5,092 nt of DNA from Lentzea sp. (GTDB taxonomy: Bacteria; Actinomycetota; Actinomycetes; Mycobacteriales; Pseudonocardiaceae). This document shows positions 1 through 4,964 of this stretch, one piece after another. The stretch lies in NCBI GenBank assembly GCA_030146905.1, contig JASLAV010000653.1:1-5092 (forward strand), read 5' to 3'. A model generated the notes under the pieces. The model had not been told where the DNA came from, ran no database searches, and saw only the letters and a program-made list of their open reading frames with translations. The stretch's first letter is position 1. Every line of letters begins with the position of its first letter. Made by a program: the position numbers and the translations under genes.

Positions 1-1
1 T

Positions 2-673
2 GTGCCGTCGGCGGCGTTCGAGCAACTGGTCGCTCAGTTCGAGCGGTTCCAGGCTCAGATGCAACGTGTTGACAACCAGTTCGCCGGCATCGGAGAGATG
101 CAGCAGCAGCTGACCGAGATGGAGGCGGTGGCCACCTCGGCCGACCGCGCCGTGACGGTGGTCGCGGGACCGTCGGGAACCATCAAGGACATCAGGCTCA
201 CGGACCTGGCCATGCGCCGTCCGCCCCACGCCCTGGCGGCCGAGCTGATGAGCACGCTGCAGAAGGCCGTAGCGGAGGCCGCACGCCGCCAGGCCGGCAT
301 CGTCGAGAGCGCGATCGGCGACGACATGCACCTCAAGGACCAGGTCCTGGAGACCCAGGCACAGCTCTTCGGCATGTCCAAGGAGGAGCTCCGCGCCGTC
401 AGGTCAGAGGAGACCGCACCGCAGCCGCCCGTCGCACCGGCGCCGCAGCCGCAGCGTCCCCCGATGCCGCCGCCCGTACCGCAGGCCGGCCCTCCCGTGC
501 GACCTCCGGCGCCTCCGCACAGGCCCGCACCCGAGCCGCCGGACGACTTCGCAGACCAGAACATCCTGCGTGACAACGCCTGGAACACCAGGCCACCGCA
601 GCAACCGCCCGCCGCGCCGCCCAAGCAGGACGGCAAGTTCCTGAACCTCTACGACGACGAGGACGGCCGATGA
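2..673 (+). CDS. YbaB/EbfC-like protein with proline-rich C-terminal tail (5' end may be cut)
   Basis: The 223-aa product begins with a predicted helical, Gln-rich coiled-coil stretch (about residues 5-42). A short beta region follows (about 43-67, including VTVVAGPSGTIKDIRL), then a second helix (about 76-105). This helix-strand-helix layout is that of the YbaB/EbfC nucleoid-associated family. Family members are usually near 100 aa. The extra length here is a Pro/Ala-rich, probably disordered region (about 139-207) and an acidic end, LNLYDDEDGR. YbaB-like proteins often sit beside WXG100/ESX-type genes in actinobacteria (EspL of mycobacteria is an example). A role as accessory factor or partner for the secreted neighbours is therefore more likely than general DNA binding, but this is inference. 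The start is a GTG at the second base of the window, so the true start may lie upstream. Its stop overlaps the next start as ATGA, implying translational coupling. Confidence 0.8.
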   Translation: MPSAAFEQLVAQFERFQAQMQRVDNQFAGIGEMQQQLTEMEAVATSADRAVTVVAGPSGTIKDIRLTDLAMRRPPHALAAELMSTLQKAVAEAARRQAGIVESAIGDDMHLKDQVLETQAQLFGMSKEELRAVRSEETAPQPPVAPAPQPQRPPMPPPVPQAGPPVRPPAPPHRPAPEPPDDFADQNILRDNAWNTRPPQQPPAAPPKQDGKFLNLYDDEDGR

Positions 674-984
674 GCGGGTTCACCGTCGACCCTGAGGAGC
701 TGAACGAGTACGCGGACAAGCTCCAGGGGCACCGCTCCTTCGCGGGCCAGGTCGCGGGTCTCGTGGACAAGTCGGACGTCGGCGACAAGTCGTGGGGCGT
801 CGTCGGGATCTTCGTGAAGCAGCAGTACACAGAGATGCTCGGCGACCTGCGGGAGACGCTCACCGCGATGACCGACGGGCTGGACTCCGGTGTCGAGAAG
901 TTCCGCGACACCGCGAAGGGCTACGCCCAGCAGGAAGAGGCTCTGCAGAAGATCCTCGACGGTCTCCAGGTCGACAGGGGATAG
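670..984 (+). CDS. EspC/WXG100-like small type VII secretion substrate
   Basis: This 104-aa, mostly helical, acidic protein opens with MSGFTVDPEELNEYADKL, a typical start for EspC-like (ESX-1 secretion-associated) and related 'type VII secretion target' proteins. A mid-protein SWGVVG (residues 41-46) stands where WXG100 proteins carry their W-x-G turn, although it is not a strict WXG. Near the C-terminus, residues 85-89 read YAQQE, which fits the YxxxD/E signal known for mycobacterial type VII substrates. The size matches the family (about 95-110 aa). Its start codon overlaps the stop of the YbaB-like gene, and its TAG is 6 nt before the effector gene, so the three are probably co-translated. 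It may form a helical heterodimer with the N-terminal half of the 376-aa protein, as paired WXG-type substrates do (inference). The exact subfamily is uncertain. Confidence 0.8.
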   Translation: MSGFTVDPEELNEYADKLQGHRSFAGQVAGLVDKSDVGDKSWGVVGIFVKQQYTEMLGDLRETLTAMTDGLDSGVEKFRDTAKGYAQQEEALQKILDGLQVDRG

Positions 985-990
985 GCGGAG

Positions 991-2121
991 ATGGCGGAAG
1001 AGGAGTTCCACGCCGACAAGGGTGGTCCGAACCAGATCACGATCACCGTCGGCGAGAAGACCCTCGGTGAGAAGGCCGAGGAGAACGCCCCGATCTGGGG
1101 CAACTTCGTCAAGGCGAAGGAAGCCGCCGGCAAGACTGGCGAGACCGGCGGCGTCGCGGGCCTGACCGCGGAGGGCAGTGCGCTCGTCACCTCGGTCGTC
1201 GAGTTCGGGCAGGGCATGATGCTCGACCCGATCGGCTTCCTGGTCGGGCAGGGCCTGAACTTCCTGATCAGCGTGGTGCAGCCGCTGGAGGACGCGATTC
1301 ACTTCGTCAGTGGTGACGGTCCGGCGTTGCAGCAGGCGGGTGAGAACTTCGGCGCGATCGCGCAGGGCATCTCCGACCTCAGCACGAGGTTCACCGAGGA
1401 CCTGCAGAGCACCGTGACGACGTGGGGCGGCGACGCCTCGGAGGCCGCCGCGTCGAGGCTGGGCGAGTTCGCCAGCGGCATCGACGGCGTCGCTGGCCAG
1501 GCCGGTGAACTGGCCGAGTTGCTGATGATGTCGTCGATGGTCATGCAGATCATCGAGGACGTCATCAAGGCGATCCTCGCCGAGCTGATCACCTGGCTGA
1601 TCATGATCTGGATCCCGGCGCTGGCAGCCGCCATCCCGAGCGCGGGCGCGTCGACGGCCGCGGCGGGTGCCGCCACCGGTGTCCGGGTCGCGTCCACCGC
1701 CAGCCGGGTGTCGCGCATCGTCGCGAAGCTGCGCGGGCTGCTGACCAAGATCATGGACTTCCTGCGCAACCTGGCCGCCAAGGCGAAGAACCTCGGCGCC
1801 GGCTTCAAGAAGGCCATGGCGGACAAGAAGGTCCGCAGCCAGGAGGCCACCGACTCGCTCGTCGGCATGTCGGACCTGCAGAAGGCCAAGGTCAACTGGG
1901 TCACGAGGCTCAACAGCCATGACGGCGTGGTCGGGGAGCGGATGAAGAACGGCTTCACGAAGTCGATGACAGAGGCAGTTGGCAATGAGGCGCTGGCCCA
2001 GGTGAACCCGTACCACGAGAAGGGCCTGCGGAACACGTCCATCGGGCAGAAGGCCGACGAGTACAGCCAGACCGGGACCGATCACTCCAAGCAGCGCATC
2101 GAAGGATATCTGGACATCTGA
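991..2121 (+). CDS. Putative type VII-secreted polymorphic toxin/effector, WXG-like N-terminus, unrecognised C-terminal domain
   Basis: The product is 376 aa. Residues 1-50 are polar. Residues 56-175 are helical and contain TWGGDAS at 144-150, a WXG-like turn between two helices. A very hydrophobic stretch follows (about 178-217, including ITWLIMIWIPALAAAI), with room for one or two membrane segments. Residues 230-285 are basic and Ala/Lys-rich, and a polar C-terminal region runs to 376. This resembles CpnT-type N-terminal (WXG100_2-like) effectors in actinobacteria. I see no known catalytic signature in the last ~100 residues, so the activity is unknown; membrane damage or an unrecognised enzyme are both possible. 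The ATG at 991 has purine-rich AGGGGATAGGCGGAG just upstream. The stop is 2 nt before the first immunity-like gene. Residues 348-376 recur as stubs further downstream, which is the main reason to call this a toxin. It could instead be a non-toxic secreted partner protein. Confidence 0.65.
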   Translation: MAEEEFHADKGGPNQITITVGEKTLGEKAEENAPIWGNFVKAKEAAGKTGETGGVAGLTAEGSALVTSVVEFGQGMMLDPIGFLVGQGLNFLISVVQPLEDAIHFVSGDGPALQQAGENFGAIAQGISDLSTRFTEDLQSTVTTWGGDASEAAASRLGEFASGIDGVAGQAGELAELLMMSSMVMQIIEDVIKAILAELITWLIMIWIPALAAAIPSAGASTAAAGAATGVRVASTASRVSRIVAKLRGLLTKIMDFLRNLAAKAKNLGAGFKKAMADKKVRSQEATDSLVGMSDLQKAKVNWVTRLNSHDGVVGERMKNGFTKSMTEAVGNEALAQVNPYHEKGLRNTSIGQKADEYSQTGTDHSKQRIEGYLDI

Positions 2122-2128
2122 TCATGGA
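2110..2128 (+). repeat. 19-bp stop/start junction, copy 1 of 3
   Basis: CTGGACATCTGATCATGGA occurs three times without a mismatch: here, at 3033-3051 and at 3995-4013. It encodes the final Leu-Asp-Ile and stop of the toxin (or of a toxin stub), two spacer bases, and the ATG of the immunity-like gene. The centre is the palindrome TGATCA. CTGGA ends about 9 nt before the ATG and could act as a weak ribosome-binding site, so the repeat may couple translation of toxin end and immunity start. It is also a plausible crossover point for module exchange. Both roles are inference. Confidence 0.85.
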
Positions 2129-2957
2129 CATCCTCCTGAAGATCTGGCATGAGCACATCCTTACGACGTACTTCCTGACGTTCACCGCTGTCGCGATCGT
2201 CTTCCTGGCTGGGCGGCGCTGGTGGCAGCTCCGCAGCCACGCGAAGGGTCGTGAGGCGCAGATCGCCGCGTTGACCCCGCTGGCGCAGCGGCTCGGCGGC
2301 AAGGTGCTCGGTCCGGACGAGGCGAGCATGTGGACGGCTGAACTGCGCAAGCCGTTCAGGAACGAGTTCGCGATCGCGTTCCGGTCGAAACGGCGGTTCG
2401 ACCTCTCGCTGGACTTCCAGCGCGGTCCGTGGCACGTCAGGGTGACCGAGGCGTCCGTGCGGTACGACGCGCGCGGGTTCGGCGTGCGCTGGATGCAGGA
2501 GCACCGCATCGAGATCGCCACCGCCCGCCTGGCCCCGCTCAAGATGAACCGGCCGAACAAGTACAGCGTCAACAACGGACAGCCGCTCTCGCCGGCGCAG
2601 CTCGAGAACGAGTGGCGGGTGATCGTCGGCAACAAGCCGGCCACCGCCGAGAACGACCAGTGGCTGCCGGTGCCGCTGCTGCCGCCGATGGACCAGGAGT
2701 TCTCCGCGTACGGCAGCGATCCGGCCGCGGCGGCCAGGGAGCTGAACTTCGACGCGCTGCACTGGCTCATCGAGCGGGAGGAGGGGTTGCCCTCGTGGGC
2801 CAAGCGGATGGAGCTGACGTTCGAGTCGGGCTACGCCTACCTGGTCGCGTACGACCACATCTACCCCGATGAGCTGATGGGCGTGGTGGACACGATCTGC
2901 GGGCTCCTCGACCGCATGCCGGGGGTACGGCCGAGGCACCCCGCGGCGGCGGTCTGA
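2124..2957 (+). CDS. Membrane-anchored immunity-like protein 1 (probable cognate partner of the 376-aa protein)
   Basis: The 277-aa product has one N-terminal membrane segment (about residues 12-30) followed at once by RRWWQLRSHAKGR. By the positive-inside rule the large C-terminal domain faces the cytoplasm. The soluble domain carries GPWHVRVTEASVR (101-113), EHRIEIATA (126-134), LTFESG (231-236) and a terminal RPRHPAAAV (269-277), all shared with the two genes downstream. I do not recognise the family and see no enzyme motif. The position argues for immunity: it starts 2 nt after the effector stop (TGATCATG), with probable translational coupling. A cytoplasm-facing anchored domain would suit neutralising a toxin at or crossing the membrane. 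The alternative is a non-immunity membrane partner of the effector. Coding confidence is high; the immunity role is moderate. Confidence 0.8.
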   Translation: MDILLKIWHEHILTTYFLTFTAVAIVFLAGRRWWQLRSHAKGREAQIAALTPLAQRLGGKVLGPDEASMWTAELRKPFRNEFAIAFRSKRRFDLSLDFQRGPWHVRVTEASVRYDARGFGVRWMQEHRIEIATARLAPLKMNRPNKYSVNNGQPLSPAQLENEWRVIVGNKPATAENDQWLPVPLLPPMDQEFSAYGSDPAAAARELNFDALHWLIEREEGLPSWAKRMELTFESGYAYLVAYDHIYPDELMGVVDTICGLLDRMPGVRPRHPAAAV

Positions 2958-2996
2958 GGCGCAGCGCGGCCTCCGCCAGGTCGAGCGGGTAGAAGC

Positions 2997-3044
2997 GGAA
3001 CGAACTGTTCGAAGCAGCAGATCAAGGGATTCCTGGACATCTGA
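2997..3044 (+). pseudogene. Toxin 3' stub (15 codons) before immunity-like gene 2
   Basis: Read in the frame ending at the TGA 3042-3044, this encodes GTNCSKQQIKGFLDI. It matches GTDHSKQRIEGYLDI, the end of the 376-aa protein, at 10 of 15 positions. It has no start codon or ribosome-binding site of its own and no upstream toxin body. It ends in the shared 19-bp junction (3033-3051). Against the intact toxin there are about 5 amino-acid-changing and 3 silent codon differences, so it is more degraded or more divergent than the stub at 3917-4006. It is in the same frame as immunity-like gene 1, from which it is separated by the stop at 2955-2957 and 13 unrelated codons. Confidence 0.75.
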
Positions 3045-3046
3045 TC

Positions 3047-3916
3047 ATGGACAATCTCGTGAAGGGATTGTCGAAGTTTCTGTCCAGTTCTGTCTTCCCG
3101 TTCTTCCTGGCCATGGTCGTCGGCGCGATCGTGTTCACCCTCGTGCGGCGTTGGCTCCACTTCCGCAACCACCGCAAGGCGCGCGACGAGCAGATCGCCA
3201 CGCTGAAGCCGGTGTCCGCCCGGCTCGGCGGGACGGTGATCGGTCAGGACGAGGGTGACACCGCTGCCTGGTCGGCGGGAGTCCTGGGGCCGGTCGTCGA
3301 GCACGTGGAAGGCTGGTACGCGACCTGGCTGCGGCGGTCCAAGCCGCAGTGGGACCTGGCGATGGACTTCCGGCGAGGTCCGTGGCACGTCCGCGTGACC
3401 GAGGCGTCGGTGAGGGTGGCCGCGTACTCCGGCTACGGCGTGCGCTGGGAGCAGGAGCACCGGATCGAGGTGGCCACCGCCCGCATGGCGCCGATGCGGG
3501 TGGTGCGTCCGAGGAAGCGCGGCACCGACGGGCAGCCGCTGTCGCCGAAGGAGTTCGAGTCGCAGTGGGCCAGCTGGTTGGCCGAGCGCCCCGTGTCGGC
3601 GCAGGACGACCACGTCGAATGGCACCGCGTGCGACTCGCACCGCCGATGGACAAGGAGTTCTTCGCCAGCGGCAGCGACCCCTCCGCAGTGCACCGGGAA
3701 CTGAACTTCGACGCGCTGAGCTGGCTGCTCGACCGGGAGGAAGACCTCCCGGTCCGGGCCAGCTGGATGCAGCTGACGTTCGAGTCGGGGCTGGTCTACA
3801 TCGTGTTGAGCAACCACATCGACGAGGACGAGCTGATGGTCGTGGTCGACACGATCTGCGGGTTGCTCGACCGGATGCCCGGCGCAAGGCCGAGGCACCC
3901 CGCGGCCGCGGTCTGA
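3047..3916 (+). CDS. Membrane-anchored immunity-like protein 2
   Basis: The 289-aa product is the closest paralogue of immunity-like protein 1: the last 70 residues are identical at 51 positions. The membrane segment lies at about residues 13-33 and is followed by RRWLHFRNHRKARDE, again placing the soluble domain in the cytoplasm. The family blocks are GPWHVRVTEASVR (111-123), EHRIEVATA (137-145), LTFESG (243-248) and RPRHPAAAV (281-289). Compared with protein 1 it has an insertion around residues 70-98 (including VVEHVEGWYATWLRR), and the region at about 155-200 diverges. The variable parts are the natural candidates for partner specificity (inference). The ATG lies 2 nt after the stop of the stub at 2997-3044, in the same TGATCATGGA context as gene 1, which fixes the start. 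No intact cognate toxin is present, so it looks like an orphan immunity gene. Confidence 0.8.
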   Translation: MDNLVKGLSKFLSSSVFPFFLAMVVGAIVFTLVRRWLHFRNHRKARDEQIATLKPVSARLGGTVIGQDEGDTAAWSAGVLGPVVEHVEGWYATWLRRSKPQWDLAMDFRRGPWHVRVTEASVRVAAYSGYGVRWEQEHRIEVATARMAPMRVVRPRKRGTDGQPLSPKEFESQWASWLAERPVSAQDDHVEWHRVRLAPPMDKEFFASGSDPSAVHRELNFDALSWLLDREEDLPVRASWMQLTFESGLVYIVLSNHIDEDELMVVVDTICGLLDRMPGARPRHPAAAV

Positions 3917-4006
3917 GCCTCAGCCATCAAAGAGAAGGCCAACGAGTACGACCAGGTCGGCACCGACCACTCGAAACAACGCATCGAAGGGTGTCTGGAC
4001 ATCTGA
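3917..4006 (+). pseudogene. Toxin 3' stub (29 codons) before immunity-like gene 3
   Basis: This begins right after the TGA of immunity-like gene 2, in the same frame, and ends at TGA 4004-4006. It encodes ASAIKEKANEYDQV followed by GTDHSKQRIEGCLDI and aligns without gaps to residues 348-376 of the 376-aa protein (20 of 29 identical). In the last 15 codons there are 6 silent changes (Gly, Asp, Ser, Lys, Gln, Gly) and only one replacement (Tyr to Cys). That is the mark of divergence while still coding. It has no start codon, and the toxin body upstream is missing. It carries the third copy of the 19-bp junction (3995-4013). Confidence 0.85.
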
Positions 4007-4008
4007 TC

Positions 4009-4800
4009 ATGGAGCCCTACAAGTGGAAACTCCTGTTGCTGCTCGTCGGCCTCGGTCTGCTGTTCGCGCCGCTGTGGTGGTGGTCGTGGCGGAAGACTCG
4101 TCAGGAAGAGGTCGCACACGAGGACGGCCTGGCGGTGTTCGCCGACAAGGTCGGCGCCACGGTGACGGACGCGAGGGGCGACGTGCTGCCGTGGTCGGCG
4201 GGGCTTGCCTCGGCGTTCCTGGGCGAGCACGACGGTGTCATGGGGTTGGTCAGCAGCGCGGGCGGTCCTCGGTTCGACTACGCGATCGAGTTCGAGCGCA
4301 ACGGGTGGCAAGTGCGCGTGTGTGAGGCGTCGGTGGAGGTGCGCACCGCGACGACGGCGGGCAACACGGTCACCCACCACGAGCACAGGATCGAGGTGGC
4401 GACCGCGGACCTGGTTCCGCTGAAGATCGTCATCGCGCGCTGGACCGAGGGGAAGCGCTTCCCGAAGTGGGCGGCCGAGACGCCGCGGACCGTCGCCGGT
4501 CGCGAACAGCCGCTCTGGATGGAGTTGCGCCTGCCCGAGTCAGCCGGCCACGAGCACGTCGCGTACACCAGCGACCTGGTCGAGGCGGACGCGGTGCTGA
4601 CCCCGCAGGTCGTCGCGTGGCTGGAGGAACAGGCGGGCGGGGAGTTGTTCCGGAACCTGACCTTCGAGGCGGGAATCCTCTACACGGCAGCCGACGGACA
4701 GATCACCGAGGACTCCGTGCTGAGCAGGGTCGACGCGCTGCTCGACCTGCTCGGCCGCATTCCCGGCGCGCGGCCCCGGCACGCTGCCGCGACCGTCTGA
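4009..4800 (+). CDS. Membrane-anchored immunity-like protein 3 (divergent paralogue)
   Basis: The 263-aa product has a membrane segment at about residues 8-26, then WRKTRQEE, giving the same predicted cytoplasm-facing topology as the other two. The family blocks are recognisable but drifted: NGWQVRVCEASVE (98-110), EHRIEVATA (125-133), LTFEAG (217-222) and RPRHAAATV (255-263). The NGQPLSP-type segment of proteins 1 and 2 is absent, making this the shortest and most divergent member. The open frame extends back to 3349, but that part lies inside gene 2 in another frame. The ATG at 4009 is preferred because it stands in the same stop-TC-ATGGA context as the other two and gives a clean N-terminal membrane segment. 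The stub before it is the one nearest to the intact toxin, although the protein is the farthest paralogue. Confidence 0.8.
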   Translation: MEPYKWKLLLLLVGLGLLFAPLWWWSWRKTRQEEVAHEDGLAVFADKVGATVTDARGDVLPWSAGLASAFLGEHDGVMGLVSSAGGPRFDYAIEFERNGWQVRVCEASVEVRTATTAGNTVTHHEHRIEVATADLVPLKIVIARWTEGKRFPKWAAETPRTVAGREQPLWMELRLPESAGHEHVAYTSDLVEADAVLTPQVVAWLEEQAGGELFRNLTFEAGILYTAADGQITEDSVLSRVDALLDLLGRIPGARPRHAAATV

Positions 4801-4820
4801 CGAGGCAGTCTGACGAGCAG
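4795..4820 (+). repeat. Short imperfect tandem repeat at end of immunity-like gene 3
   Basis: GTCTGACGAG at 4795-4804 is repeated at 4808-4817. The first copy includes the stop codon of the gene and the second lies just outside it. It may be a small slippage or recombination scar marking the end of the array. No function is claimed. Confidence 0.5.
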
Positions 4821-4964
4821 GCATGAGAAGCGCGGCTCGGTCGATTTTCGGTGACGCGCGCAGGACCTCGCTGACGCGTCGGACGCGTGGAAGAGCATCC
4901 AGTCCTCGGCAACCATGACAGTTCCGGCAGGCAACGCAGCGCCGCCGCCGACCGTCCTCTGGTC
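4801..4964. other. Region without a convincing gene after the array
   Basis: No toxin-tail stub, 19-bp junction or clear hairpin terminator is visible here. One + frame between its stop at 4852-4854 and about 4917 has coding-like codons (it reads AQDLADASDAWKSIQSSAT) but lacks an upstream start. Coding-like codon use then passes to another + frame near 4941. This may be decayed coding sequence or a spacer before the next gene. Confidence 0.4.

Larger units (their letters stand above)
2032..4800 (+). repeat. Three tandem [toxin tail + immunity-like gene] units
   Basis: The region reads as three head-to-tail units: 2032-2957, about 2958-3916 and 3917-4800. Each runs from a toxin 3' end through an immunity-like gene. 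Both borders of a unit are conserved: the 19-bp stop/start junction at the 5' side and the RPRHPAAAV-coding end at the 3' side (2928-2957, 3887-3916, 4771-4800). The middle of each gene varies in length and sequence. The copies are divergent, so this is an old array or one assembled from different alleles, not a recent duplication. Confidence 0.75.

Noticed and set aside
409..630. CCG-rich stretch as a DNA repeat
   Set aside because: It is explained by proline codons of the tail of the YbaB-like protein and has no regular period.
649..2085. Long minus-strand open frame of 478 codons opposite the effector
   Set aside because: It lies antisense to three well-supported genes, is rich in Arg, Leu and His as antisense frames of GC-rich genes usually are, and shows no recognisable domain.
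2861..3898. Minus-strand open frame of 345 codons across genes 1 and 2
   Set aside because: It is antisense to conserved paralogues. The similar minus frame opposite gene 1 (2082-2939) arises because the + strand genes are related.
3349..4008. Upstream extension of immunity-like gene 3 to an ATG at 3349
   Set aside because: This part lies inside gene 2 in another frame and has low-complexity Arg/Gly/Ala composition. The ATG at 4009 has the junction context shared with the other two genes.
4873..4888. GACGCGTC palindrome and repeated ACGCGT as a terminator or operator
   Set aside because: The arms are too short, no U-tract follows, and such words are common in GC-rich DNA.
4823..4918. Small ORF of 31 codons starting ATG 4823
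   Set aside because: The product is Arg/Ser-rich with no good ribosome-binding site or third-position bias.
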